This document shows positions 29,828 to 39,300 of a stretch of 64,000 bases of DNA, piece by piece. Location of the stretch: assembly GCF_026624755.1 (NCBI RefSeq), contig NZ_JAPMXC010000010.1, positions 517,054 to 581,053 on the forward strand, given 5' to 3'. Source of the stretch: Robbsia betulipollinis (GTDB lineage: Bacteria; Pseudomonadota; Gammaproteobacteria; Burkholderiales; Burkholderiaceae). Below the pieces are notes generated by a model that worked only from the letters and a program-made list of their open reading frames with translations, had not been told where the DNA came from and did not search any database. Position 1 is the stretch's first letter. The number at the start of each line of letters is the position of its first letter. The translations under genes were made by a program, and so were the position numbers.

Positions 29828-30049
29828 TCAGGGTTTCGGTTCCGTCGGGGCCGATGGCGCGTGCGGGGCCTTCAGGGCGCGGCCGATCTTGTGCATGCGG
29901 TTGCGGATCGGGTGACGCTTCACATGGTGACGCGGCGGCGTGACTTCCGTCGTGGTCGCGGCGGGGGAGGCCATCTGCGCCTCGGCGGCGAAAGACGCCG
30001 TGGCCGATGCCAGGGCCACCAAGGTGGCGACGACAAATTGCTTTTTCAT
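29828..30049 (-). CDS. Small exported protein of unknown function
   Basis: 73 residues starting MKKQFVVATLVALASATASFAAEA, a clear Sec signal peptide cleaved after about residue 20. The mature part is 50 residues, basic and rich in His, Pro and Lys (PPRHHVKRHPIRNRMHKIG). AAGG lies 9 nt before the ATG at 30049. An in-frame ATG at 30058 is possible. The mature peptide would be a soluble periplasmic cationic peptide. No family is recognised. It stands alone on the minus strand downstream of the phosphatase-like gene. Confidence 0.7.
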   Translation of the reverse strand: MKKQFVVATLVALASATASFAAEAQMASPAATTTEVTPPRHHVKRHPIRNRMHKIGRALKAPHAPSAPTEPKP

Positions 30050-30120
30050 GTTGAACAACCTTTGTTTGATGGAAAGGATGCCGCGAACCCCGTGGCTGCT
30101 TCCATCTTAACGCGATTGCG

Positions 30121-30795
30121 CTATCGCGGGGGTTCCTCGATAGGGGGAGCCACCGAGGGTACCCATCGAGGTTTCCATCCAGGTTCGCGCATATCGTGCC
30201 GCCGTTCGAGCGCCATGACGGACAAAGGCGCGACGTCCAGCCGCGCGGCCGCGTCGGGCGTCATCCCGGTACCGCGTAGCGCGCTCGCCCGGATCACGGC
30301 GGGATGGGTCACGACGAGAACCGATGCATCTGCGAGGTCTTCGACGTGGCCCGGCGCCGCCGGTGTCTCCGCCAGGGCATGGGCCAGTTGCGCGTCCAGC
30401 CAGGCGTCGACCCGTGCGACCACCTGCATGAAGCTCTCGCCCGCGGGGGGCGCCACCGCGACGTCCGTCAGCCAGGCGCGCAAGTGCTCGGGTGCCTCGC
30501 GCGCGACGTCCTTGAGCGCACGACCACGCCATTGCCCGTAATCGGTATCCCGCAGCGCGGCCACCACGCGTGGCGTGAGGCCCAGCGCGGCGGCGGTCTG
30601 CAATGCCGCCGCCGCCGGGCTGCTGAATACCGCGCCATGTGCCGGATGCGCCAGATGCGCCAGATGCGGCCCGGCGGCGTGCGCGGCGGCGCGGCCGCGC
30701 GCGTCGAGATCGTCGTATGCGCCGTGCGCGGGAAAGCGTCCCTGGCGCAAACCGGATGTGGCGCACGCGCAGAGCAGCAGGATCCGGTTCGCCAT
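30121..30795 (-). CDS. Histidine-phosphatase-fold protein, catalytic His apparently lost
   Basis: 224 residues, start MANRILLL at 30795. The fold is recognisable from DTDYGQWRGRALKDVA and the second-His segment VLVVTHPAVIRASALRG. The N-terminal catalytic motif, normally with Arg-His or at least His, reads LLLCACATSGLRQG, with no His. Phosphatase activity by the usual mechanism is therefore unlikely. It is transcribed back to back with the cobalamin-riboswitch/cbtBA unit, and CobC-type phosphatases of this superfamily act in cobalamin synthesis. A cobalamin- or cobalt-linked role is an inference from position. Confidence 0.75.
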   Translation of the reverse strand: MANRILLLCACATSGLRQGRFPAHGAYDDLDARGRAAAHAAGPHLAHLAHPAHGAVFSSPAAAALQTAAALGLTPRVVAALRDTDYGQWRGRALKDVAREAPEHLRAWLTDVAVAPPAGESFMQVVARVDAWLDAQLAHALAETPAAPGHVEDLADASVLVVTHPAVIRASALRGTGMTPDAAARLDVAPLSVMALERRHDMREPGWKPRWVPSVAPPIEEPPR

Positions 30796-30900
30796 TGTTC
30801 TCCTTTGCATCGACGCCGGCAGTCCGGGGCCGGAAAGCCCCGCAGCGCCGCGGACCGCCACAAAAACAGGCCGCGCGGCGGTTCCGACGTAGAATACCGC

Positions 30901-30990
30901 ACGATGCGCGGAAAGCCGGTGCAAGCCCGGCACGGTCGCGCCACTGTAACCGCTTCGTCCGCGAACCGGAAGTCAGACTCCACGCATCGT
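30901..30990 (+). ncRNA. Cobalamin riboswitch, compact form
   Basis: ACGATGCG (30901-30908) and CGCATCGT (30983-30990) form a perfect closing helix P1. Inside are the conserved core GCCGGTGCAAGCCCGGC followed by ACGGTCGCGCCACTGTAAC (about 30915-30950), and GGAAGTCAGACTC (about 30968-30980), the B12-box equivalent. It ends about 48 nt before the cbtB ATG and should turn cbtBA expression off when cobalamin is plentiful. At 90 nt it lacks the large peripheral domain of long cobalamin riboswitches. Confidence 0.9.
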
Positions 30991-31037
30991 TCCTTCGCCA
31001 CACTTGTCGGGGCGCGTAACCCCTTGGAGATATTCGT

Positions 31038-31247
31038 ATGAATGACGCTGTTTTCGATCCGGCCGTGCAACCCGTGGCATTGCCACTGCGCGAGATCCTG
31101 CCCTGGGCGGCGTTCGCCGGCCTGCTGTTGCTGCTGGCGTTGTATTTCGTCGGCGCGGAGCAGGGCGCGACGTCCCTGATCCAGGGCATGGCCGTCCACG
31201 AGTTCGTTCACGACGGACGCCATCTGCTCGGCTTTCCGTGTCATTGA
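31038..31247 (+). CDS. cbtB: CbtB, cobalt transporter small subunit
   Basis: 69 residues with one membrane helix (WAAFAGLLLLLALYFVG) and the diagnostic His-rich C-terminus VHEFVHDGRHLLGFPCH, thought to bind cobalt. TTGGAGA precedes the ATG. It is the first gene behind the cobalamin riboswitch and is followed 12 bp later by cbtA. CbtA and CbtB together are predicted cobalt importers for cobalamin biosynthesis; this is based on comparative genomics. Confidence 0.95.
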   Translation: MNDAVFDPAVQPVALPLREILPWAAFAGLLLLLALYFVGAEQGATSLIQGMAVHEFVHDGRHLLGFPCH

Positions 31248-31259
31248 ACGGGGACGCAG

Positions 31260-31991
31260 ATGGTAGGCAGATTGCTGTTGCGCGGAATGCTGGTCGGCAT
31301 CCTCGCGGGTCTGATCACGTTCGGTGTCGCGCGGGTTGCCGGTGAACCGCTGGTGGACCGCGCGATCGCGTTCGAACAGACGGAACACGCCGCCGCGCAC
31401 GAGGCCGAAGAGCCGGAGCTCGTCAGCCGGCACACCCAGGCGAGTTATGGTCTGCTGACGGGCGTCGTGGTCTACGGCGCCGCGCTCGGCGGCCTGTTCG
31501 CGCTGACTTTCGCCTATGCGTACGGCCGCAGCGGCCGGTTGACGGCGAAACCGCTGGCGGCATGGCTCGCAGCCGGGGCCTTCGTCGTCCTGGTCGTCGT
31601 GCCGGCGCTGAAATATCCGGCGAATCCGCCAGCGGTCGGGGATCCGGGAACGATCGGGCAGCGTACCGGCCTGTATTTCGGGATGCTGGCGGTCTCAATC
31701 GCCGCGGCGGTTTTCGCCCTCGGTGTGCGGCGGCGTGCGCTTGTCCGCCTGGGCGCGTGGAATGCCACGGTGCTGGCGGCCCTGGTGTTCGGTGCGGTGA
31801 TCGCCGCGGTGCAGATCGGGCTGCCGACGATCGACGAAGTGCCCGCCGATTTTCCGGCATCGGTGCTCTGGCGTTTCCGCCTTGCCGCGCTCGGCATGCA
31901 GGCGGTTCTGTGGACCACGATCGGCCTGCTGTTCGGCTGGTGGGTGGAAGCGGGACAGCGGCAGGGCCATCTGCGCTTCGGCGCGCACTGA
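31260..31991 (+). CDS. cbtA: CbtA, cobalt transporter membrane subunit
   Basis: 243 residues with about five to six membrane helices. It starts MVGRLLLRGMLVGILAGLIT and carries the family segment VSRHTQASYGLLTGVVVYGA. Another conserved stretch is LKYPANPPAVGDPGTIGQRT. It is the second gene of the riboswitch-controlled cbtBA operon and probably forms the cobalt channel with CbtB. Confidence 0.95.
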   Translation: MVGRLLLRGMLVGILAGLITFGVARVAGEPLVDRAIAFEQTEHAAAHEAEEPELVSRHTQASYGLLTGVVVYGAALGGLFALTFAYAYGRSGRLTAKPLAAWLAAGAFVVLVVVPALKYPANPPAVGDPGTIGQRTGLYFGMLAVSIAAAVFALGVRRRALVRLGAWNATVLAALVFGAVIAAVQIGLPTIDEVPADFPASVLWRFRLAALGMQAVLWTTIGLLFGWWVEAGQRQGHLRFGAH

Positions 31992-32245
31992 TCACCCACC
32001 CGAACGCCGCGCGATCGTCATCCCGAATGCAGGGGCGGCGATCGGCGGCTCGATGCCCCGACGAGAGCGGACTTCAACGCGATACGCACGCGGGGAACTC
32101 CGCTCTCCTCGCATCAAATTCCGTAATTCTTACCGGCATCGAAATAAAGCTGAAAAAAGTGCTAAAGACCCGCATGGTCCTGCCGTTAGTACGTGGGTAA
32201 TGTTGGTGCTACGACACTCTATCTTAAAAATAAGAGGGGAAAATC

Positions 32246-32404
32246 ATGCTGCGTGTCTTCCTCATCATTGTCTTGTGCAATGTACTTTTCGTGGTTTGGC
32301 GTCTATGGGTCGCTCGCGTCCATCCGCGCGATCCCGAGCCGGCGCAAATCGAGGGAGCGGTCCCTGCCTACCTGGAAAACGCGAAACGCACGACCGGGCA
32401 ATAA
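32246..32404 (+). CDS. Small single-pass membrane protein, 52 aa
   Basis: The frame ATG to TAA encodes MLRVFLIIVLCNVLFVVWRL as one membrane helix, then a basic and acidic soluble tail of about 30 residues (VHPRDPEPAQIEG). A very good Shine-Dalgarno, AGAGGGGA, precedes the ATG by about 6 nt. A long hairpin follows the stop, so the gene is bounded by its own signals. The region 31992-32245 upstream is AT-rich for this genome and likely carries the promoter. No family is recognised. Confidence 0.6.
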   Translation: MLRVFLIIVLCNVLFVVWRLWVARVHPRDPEPAQIEGAVPAYLENAKRTTGQ

Positions 32405-32476
32405 AACCCGCCGCGCCGGGCCGGCTCATCGGCGCGGCGCGGTCGTCGTGGCCGCTATCCGTATTCGTATTTCGCC

Positions 32477-32516
32477 CGGCCCGTCCGGTGCCGCATTCAC
32501 GGCGCCGGACGGGCCG
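32477..32516. terminator. Long hairpin between the 52-aa gene and the MCP gene
   Basis: A 17-bp stem (32477-32493 with 32500-32516, one wobble pair) and a 6-nt loop lie 7 bp before the convergent MCP stop. CTTCGTTT follows on the plus strand. It probably ends transcription from both sides. Confidence 0.7.
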
Positions 32517-32523
32517 CTTCGTT

Positions 32524-34332
32524 TCAGAAGGCCGTCCACTCGTCGGTGGCCGCCGCGCGGCTGATAGCCGGGATGGCAGCCGGGATGGCCTTCGCGGGCG
32601 AGCCCTTGACCGCTACCACGCTCCGTCCCGTCGCCCGCGCCGCCGTGCCAGGGCGTACGACGCCGCGTACGGGCGCGCGCGCCGCGGGTCGCGGCGCATG
32701 CGCGAGGGCGCGCGGCGCGTGCGGGGCGGGCGAGAGCCGGGCCGCGGCAGGCGATAGCCGGACGGGTGCGGCGTCGCCGCCGTCCCGGATGTCTCCCACC
32801 TGGAAGCGCGCGACTTCGTCGATCAGGCGCGTGGCCTGGTCGTGCAGCGATTGCGCCGCGGCGCTGGCTTCCTCGACCAGGGCGGCATTCTGCTGCGTGA
32901 CTTCGTCCATTTGCGAGACTGCCTGCGACACCTGGCCGATGCCTTCCGACTGTTCGTTCGAGGCGGCGGCGATCTCCTGCATGATGTCGTTGACGCGCTG
33001 GACCGAGGCGGTGACCTCGGACATGCTGCGGCCCGCCTCGTCCGCAAGACCACTGCCCAGCGCGACCCGCCCGCTGGAGGTATCGATCAATCCCTTGATG
33101 TCCTTCGCCGCGGCGGCCGAGCGCTGCGCGAGCGTACGGACTTCGGAGGCGACCACCGCGAAGCCCCGGCCCTGTTCTCCTGCCCGCGCGGCTTCCACCG
33201 CGGCATTGAGGGCGAGGATGTTCGTCTGGAACGCGATGCTTTCGATGAGCCCGGTGATGGCGGCCATCTCGCCCGAACTCGCGCCGATTTCCCTCATCGT
33301 GTCGATGACCCGGCCAACCACTTCGCGGCCCTGTTCTGCGGTATCGCGCGCGCCGCCCGCCAGCGAACTTGCCTGGCGCGCGTTCTCGGTATTGCGGCGG
33401 ACCGTGTCGGTGAGTTCGGACATGCTGGAGGCGGTTTCCTGGAGCGCGGACGCCTGCTCCTCGGTGCGGTGCGACAGATCCGCGTTGCCCGAGGCGATCT
33501 GATGCGCGGCGGCGGAGATGGACTCGCTGCCCTGGCGCACCGCGCCCACGGTCTGACGCAACCCGGCCTGCATCGCCGCCAGGCCGTTCAGGATGTCGCC
33601 CATTTCGTCTTCCCGATGCGCGCGGATCGGCCGCGTCAGGTTTCCGGCGGCGATTGCCGAAAAATGCTCGAGCGTTGACGCGATCGGCCCGAGGATGGCC
33701 CTGCGCAGCGACACGTAACAGGCCAGCGCGGCAAACAGACCCACCACCAGCAAGGCGATCGACGCGTTGCGCATCAGCGCGTAGTGATCCTGCGACTGCG
33801 CATACAGGGCCGCGGCCGACGTTTCCTGGAATTTCTTCAGCTTCTCCGCGCTGTTCGACATCTTTTCATAGATGAGCGTGAGGTCGCGCATCGCGGTCAG
33901 CGTGCCTTCGCGGTCATTGGCCTGGATCGCCGCCACGGTCTTGTCGACCTGGGACTCGACCGCGGTCATCGACTGGGAGAAATCCTGCGCCAGCGCGGTT
34001 TCCTCGCCATCGCGCGGCAGCGACAGATAGCGTTGCAGGGCCGCCAGCGTGGGCGCACGCCGTGCCTGCGCGCGGTTCAGGCGTTCGAGCGCTTCGGGCG
34101 TGCCCATCGTGATCGCCGCGCGATCGATGCTCAGCCGCTGACGGGCGACGCCGATTTCCGCCTCGGCGATCGCCGCGCTGCTGGGCAGCTCGTCGCTGAA
34201 GACCGACAGCGTCGTCTGATTGGCCGTACGCGTCGCGAGCAATCCCAGCATGCTGATCGCGAACGACAGCGCGGCGAGCAAACCTAGCGCGTACGCAACA
34301 CGTGCGCGGATGGTAAGGCGAAGAAAGGGCAT
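32524..34332 (-). CDS. Methyl-accepting chemotaxis protein with C-terminal tether motif
   Basis: 602 residues from 34332. A first membrane helix (residues about 8-32) is followed by a periplasmic four-helix-bundle ligand domain (to about 190), a second helix ([20 protein letters not shown]), a HAMP domain and the long coiled-coil signalling domain. The hairpin tip is [22 protein letters not shown]. The last residues are EWTAF, which fit the W-x-x-F pentapeptide that tethers CheR/CheB in receptors such as Tar. Start is ambiguous. An ATG at 34416 has an excellent GGAGG 6 nt upstream, but the extra 28 residues use atypical codons and are not receptor-like. The ligand is unknown. Confidence 0.9.
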   Translation of the reverse strand: MPFLRLTIRARVAYALGLLAALSFAISMLGLLATRTANQTTLSVFSDELPSSAAIAEAEIGVARQRLSIDRAAITMGTPEALERLNRAQARRAPTLAALQRYLSLPRDGEETALAQDFSQSMTAVESQVDKTVAAIQANDREGTLTAMRDLTLIYEKMSNSAEKLKKFQETSAAALYAQSQDHYALMRNASIALLVVGLFAALACYVSLRRAILGPIASTLEHFSAIAAGNLTRPIRAHREDEMGDILNGLAAMQAGLRQTVGAVRQGSESISAAAHQIASGNADLSHRTEEQASALQETASSMSELTDTVRRNTENARQASSLAGGARDTAEQGREVVGRVIDTMREIGASSGEMAAITGLIESIAFQTNILALNAAVEAARAGEQGRGFAVVASEVRTLAQRSAAAAKDIKGLIDTSSGRVALGSGLADEAGRSMSEVTASVQRVNDIMQEIAAASNEQSEGIGQVSQAVSQMDEVTQQNAALVEEASAAAQSLHDQATRLIDEVARFQVGDIRDGGDAAPVRLSPAAARLSPAPHAPRALAHAPRPAARAPVRGVVRPGTAARATGRSVVAVKGSPAKAIPAAIPAISRAAATDEWTAF

Positions 34333-34729
34333 AGGGTGCCACGCAGGAAGAGGAAGTTGTGTACAGGTGGTCGCGACCACAATCGCTGCGCCACCCGGCA
34401 GGGCATGTGACCGCATGACACGCCTCCCTCAGGTTAGCGGCCTGATTTCGCGAGAACTTGAGCCGGTCTCTGCCGCAATAACCTTCCCGGCGCCGCATGA
34501 CCGTCCTGTTTCCCCTTCTTCCGGTCCCCGGATGAAACTTACGATTCTCATCAAGTCTGGGCCGCCCACGCCGTTATAGGGAAAGGAACCACGGGTGCCG
34601 GCACGATCCCGCCCCGGTGCGTGTTCCACACGGTTTCTCGAAATCTCGTCCCGCCACGGCGGCGGCGGGTATCAGGGATGAACGGAGGCCCGGCGCGAGA
34701 GCGCGGGATCTTTTCTTGGTGGCAGGAAA
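34333..34729. other. 397-bp divergent intergenic region between MCP and porin genes
   Basis: It holds the candidate flagellar-type promoter and the GGAGG-ATG discussed for the MCP. On the plus side CAGGAAAATG forms the start context of the porin. An AT-rich patch at 34470-34580 may carry the porin promoter. No gene is supported. Confidence 0.5.
34434..34461 (-). promoter_or_regulatory. Candidate sigma-28 (FliA) promoter of the MCP gene
   Basis: On the minus strand TCAA (34458-34461) and GCCGCTAA (34434-34441) are separated by 16 bp, against the consensus TAAA-N15-GCCGATAA. The match is imperfect. It would put the transcript start almost on the GGAGG of the upstream ATG, which fits the downstream start at 34332 better. 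Confidence 0.3.
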
Positions 34730-35848
34730 ATGGGTCAGAACGTAAGAAAAAGAGTGCGCATCCTGGGTCTGGCAGCCATGTCGATACTGACAGGCGGCGC
34801 GACGTCGCACGCCTGCGCCGAGGGCCTGGCCGACATTTTTTCCGTCAGCGGCTTCGGCACGCTGGGCGTCACGCATTCCTCGCTGGATACCGCCGACTTC
34901 GCCAGCACCGCGTTCGAACCGAACGGCGCCGGCCACAGCCGTCGCTACGATGTCACCGGCGACAGCACGCTGGGCGTTCAGGTCAATGCCCAGTTCACCG
35001 ACAAACTCTCCGCTGTGGTGCAGGTCGTTTCCGTGCATCGCTACGACAATACGTTCCAGCCCGAGGTCGAATGGGCGAACGTCAAATATGCATTCACGCC
35101 GGATTTCAGCGTGCGGGTGGGACGTATCGAGCTGCCCACCTTCCTGACCTCCGACTACCGCGACGTCGGTTATGCCAACCCGTGGGTGCGGGTGCCGGCG
35201 GAGGTTTACAACAATGAGCCGATCACGCACAGCGACGGTGCCGATCTGTCCTACCGCATGCACCTGGGCAGCGTATCGAACACCGTGCGGATACTGTACG
35301 GCTACTCCACCTTCCATATCAATCCGGGCGCCTATCGCACGACCGGGCAGGGCATCGTGGGCCTGTTCGATACGGTCGAATACGGTGCCGTGACGGCCCG
35401 GATCGGCTACATGCACGGCACCGTGACGCTCGGCGCGCTGGGCTACAAAACGACGTCGTCGGTGTATAGCGCCGCGCTGGCGTACGACCCGGGCAGTTGG
35501 TTCCTGCAAGCCGAGGTCGCGCGGGTGACCACGCAGGGTTTGACCCCCGGCTATCTGAGCGGCTATCTGACCGCGGGCTACCGCGTCGGCCACTTCACGC
35601 CCTATGTCACGTATGCGCAGGCCCATTCGCTTGGAAATCCGACGCTCGGCTACAACACGAATACCGGTCAGCGGGATCTGTCGGCCGGCGTGCGATGGGA
35701 CGTATACAAGAACGTCGATCTGAAATTGCAGTTCGATCATGTGTGGCTGCCTTCGAATTCGACCGGCTCGTTCGTCAACGTTCAGCCGCAGTACCGTCTT
35801 GGCACCGGCACCAATGTCATGGCGCTCGTCCTGGACTTTGTCTTCTGA
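34730..35848 (+). CDS. Outer-membrane porin-like beta-barrel protein
   Basis: 372 residues. A signal peptide (about 1-30, ending HACAEG) is followed by LADIFSVSGFGTLGVTHSS and alternating aromatic beta strands, ending with LVLDFVF, the C-terminal aromatic signature for BamA-dependent assembly. WANVKYAFTPDFSVRVGRIE is typical of phosphate-selective or DcaP-like porins rather than the trimeric porin seen at 17191-18396. Its stop overlaps the next ATG (TGATG), so it is co-translated with the small binding protein. Substrate unknown. Confidence 0.8.
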   Translation: MGQNVRKRVRILGLAAMSILTGGATSHACAEGLADIFSVSGFGTLGVTHSSLDTADFASTAFEPNGAGHSRRYDVTGDSTLGVQVNAQFTDKLSAVVQVVSVHRYDNTFQPEVEWANVKYAFTPDFSVRVGRIELPTFLTSDYRDVGYANPWVRVPAEVYNNEPITHSDGADLSYRMHLGSVSNTVRILYGYSTFHINPGAYRTTGQGIVGLFDTVEYGAVTARIGYMHGTVTLGALGYKTTSSVYSAALAYDPGSWFLQAEVARVTTQGLTPGYLSGYLTAGYRVGHFTPYVTYAQAHSLGNPTLGYNTNTGQRDLSAGVRWDVYKNVDLKLQFDHVWLPSNSTGSFVNVQPQYRLGTGTNVMALVLDFVF

Positions 35849-36300
35849 TGCGCACGCTCATGGAAACCGTACAAAGCCGTTTGCGGATTTATGCCGTCCT
35901 GCTCCTGTTGTCCGGCGCCGTTCTGCCGGCGGCGCGCGCGGAACTCGTCGTCGTCGTCTCGGAAAAGAATCCGCTGGCCACCCTGACCGAGGATCAGGTC
36001 GCCGACATCTTCCTGGGGCGCACCGGCTATTTCCCGGGGGGCGGCCCCGCCACGCCGATCGACCAGTCCGACGATTCGCCCAGCCGCGCCGAGTTCTACC
36101 GGACGACCACCGGCAAGTCGCCGGCGCAATTGAAGGTCTACTGGTCCAAACTGATCTTCACGGGCCGTGGTCAGCCGCCACGCGAAGTGGGCGACGCCGC
36201 GGCCGTGAAGAAGCTGCTGATCGCGCGGCCCGATACGATCGGCTATATCGACAGCGGCGAACAGGATCCCCGGCTGAAAGTCATACGGATAGTGCCGTGA
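35848..36300 (+). CDS. Small PstS-like periplasmic binding protein
   Basis: 150 residues. A signal peptide runs to about residue 31 (LLLLSGAVLPAARAE). The mature part ELVVVVSEKNPLATLTEDQV and VADIFLGRTGYFPGG, plus FYRTTTGKSPAQLKVYWSKL, is the PBP-like fold of phosphate-binding proteins. It is less than half the length of full PstS and has no ABC transporter nearby. It overlaps the porin stop and precedes, by 76 bp, a GGDEF-EAL protein with a periplasmic sensor domain. It may bind a ligand for that sensor rather than serve import; this is an inference. Confidence 0.8.
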   Translation: MRTLMETVQSRLRIYAVLLLLSGAVLPAARAELVVVVSEKNPLATLTEDQVADIFLGRTGYFPGGGPATPIDQSDDSPSRAEFYRTTTGKSPAQLKVYWSKLIFTGRGQPPREVGDAAAVKKLLIARPDTIGYIDSGEQDPRLKVIRIVP

Positions 36301-36376
36301 CGACGCCAGGGCATGCAGACTCCCCCATGCGGGCGACCCGGCATCGCTCGGGCGGACCGTCGGACAATCGAATCGC

Positions 36377-39300
36377 ATGAGCAGCCCCATCGAAATGAAC
36401 GGCGCGACCGTCGCATCCTTTCGCCGTCGCCGGCTGCGCCGCATATTGGTGCCCGCCTTGCGTCGCGTGCTCGAGGCGCATGTCCTGTTTCCGCTGTTTT
36501 CCCTGCTGCTGTTGATCGTCGGCTGGACGGCCGTGGTCCATCTGATCGATGTCGAGCGGGGTGCGGCGATCCGCGCGACGGCCGAACTGAGCCGGGAACT
36601 GGCCGACACCTACGAAGCGCAGATGGTGCGCAATCTCGCCGCCATCGACCAGACCCTGAAAACCGTCAAGTACGCGTACGAGCTGAAGGGCGCGCCGGCG
36701 CTTCGCGAATTGCAGGACAAGGGGCTGCTGCCCTCGCCGATCGTCTTCGAAGTCGCCGTTGCCTCCGAGAACGGCGCGTTGATGGTCGCCTCGCGCCCCC
36801 AGTACCGGGGCAGCATCGCCGGTTCGCGCGTGTTCCGCAACGAGCGGGAGCGGGAGGCCGAAGATGCCGAGGCGACGCCGATGGTGTCACGGGTGGAACG
36901 GAACGACGTCACCGGCCAGGTCGAGATCACGTTCAGCCGCCGCTTGCGCGGCGCGCGCGGCGGCTTTGGCGGGATCGTCATGGTGTCGGTCGACCCGGCG
37001 TATTTCACCAGCGGCTACGATACCGCGCGCATGGGCACGACCGGCCTGCTGGCGCTGCTCGGCAGCGATGGCATCGTGCGCGCCCGGCAGGTCGGCGAAG
37101 AGATTTCGTGGGGCGAGTCCCTGTCCGCCGAAACGATGCGCACCGCACTCGTCGCCACCAGCGATCAGGCGCAGGTACGCGAGTGGGACGATGGCGTGCA
37201 GCGGTATACCAATGTGCATGTATTGCACGGCTTCCCGCTGCTCGCGGTGGTCGGCCTGGGCGCGGACGAGCAGTGCGCGCAATTCCGGCATCACCGCGCC
37301 ACCTATCTGATCGAGGCGGTCATCGCCAGCATGCTGCTGATGTCGCTGGCGTTCATCCTCAGCCGTACCAGCTGGCAACTGAGCGTGAGCCGCAAACGCG
37401 CACGGCAGGCCGAGCAAACTTTCTACGCCGCATCGGAAAACAGTCTGGATGCGTTTTTCTTCCTGCATAGCGAAAAGGATGCGCACGGCCGGATCGACGA
37501 CTTCGTGCTGCGCGAGACGAATCGCCGCGGTATCGAACTCTCGGGTCTCGCGCGCGAGCACCTGCTCGGGAGAACGCTCGACGTCGCATTTCCCGGCTTT
37601 CGTCAGAACGGCATGTTCGAGGCCCTGATCGGGGTCGTCGAGACCGGTGTGGTCGAGGAGCATGAGTGGCTGCATGCGCGCGGCGACGCGTCGTTCGTCT
37701 GGTTGCACCGGCAGGTCGTGCGCGTGGAGGACGGCGTGGTCGCGATCGTGCGCGACATCAGCGCGCGTAAGGGCGCGGAGTCCCGCCGGATCGAACAGAA
37801 CCGGGTGCTGGAGATGATCGCGACGAGCACGCCGCTCAAGGACGTGTTGGGCCACCTGATGCTGCTGGTCGAAGCCCAGATCCCCAATGCGCGCTGCGCG
37901 GCGCTGTTGCCCGACGAAGACGGCGAGCACCTCGCGGTCTGGGCGGCGCCCGGACTGCCGGACCGGTACGCGAAGCGCGTGCACGGCGCGCCGATCGGCG
38001 CGCATGCCGGCCCGGGAGGGCGGGCGATCTACAGCCGTCGTCCGGTGATCGCCGTCGACCTTGCGCAGGATCCGGACACCGTCGACCATATCACGGTGTC
38101 CGGACTGCACGGCATCGCAGGGTGCTGGGGCTATCCGGTCCTGTCGCCGGAAGGTGTCGCGCTCGGCGCGCTGACGTTTTATCTGCGCGTCGCCCACGCG
38201 CCGGACGCGGATGAACTGCAGGTGATCGCCATGGCCACCCGGATCGCCGGCATCGCGATCGAACGCAGCCAGGCGGAAGCGCGCATTCATCACATGGCCA
38301 CGCACGATGCCCTGACCGGCCTGCCGAACCGCGCCCTGCTTGCCGACCGGCTGGATCAGGTACTGCTGCAAGCGCAGCGCTACGAACGCGGCGTCACGGT
38401 CGTGTTCATCGATCTCGACAACTTCAAGCTCATCAACGACAGCCTGGGACACCACGCCGGCGACGATCTCCTGAAACAGCTGGCGAGCCGGATGGTGAAC
38501 TGCCTGCGCCGCACGGATACGGTCGTCCGGCTCGGCGGAGACGAATTCGTCATCGTCCTGTTCAACCAGGAGCAGGGCGACGAAAACATCCTGCCATCGA
38601 TCGAGAAGATCCGGGAGGCCCTGCTCGACCCGGTCGATCTGGCCGGTCAGACCTATCGCGTGACGTGCAGCATGGGGCTCGCGACCTATCCGGCGGACGG
38701 CGCGGATGCGGAGACCCTGCTGATGAATGCCGACGCGGCCATGTACCGCGCCAAGGAACTGGGACGCAACAACTATCAGTTCTATACCCGCAACATGAAC
38801 GAGCGGATCCACGAGAAGCTGGACCTGCAAAGCGCGTTGCGCCAGGCGATCGCCAACGACGAATTCACGTTGCTGTATCAGCCGCAGGTCGATCTGAAAT
38901 CCGAGCGCATCTTCGGCGTGGAGGCATTGCTGCGGTGGGAGCATCCCGAGAAAGGCACGATCATGCCCGGCGATTTCATCCCGATCGCCGAGGAAACCGG
39001 CTTGATCGTGGCGATCGACGAGTGGGTACTGCGCGCGGCCTGCGCGCAAAACAAGGCCTGGCAGGACGCGGGAATGCCCATGCTCACGATGTCCGTCAAC
39101 GTCTCCGGAAAACAGTTCCTGCAGTCGGACTGGAGCACGCGCGTCTCGAACGTTCTCCGCGAGACGGGACTGGCGGCCTGTTATCTGGAGCTGGAAGTGA
39201 GCGAGGCCGCCATCATGCAGGACATCGGTGCGGCGATCGCGACGATGCGCGCGCTTCAGGCCGAAGGCATCCGTCTGGCCATCGACGATTTCGGCGCAGG

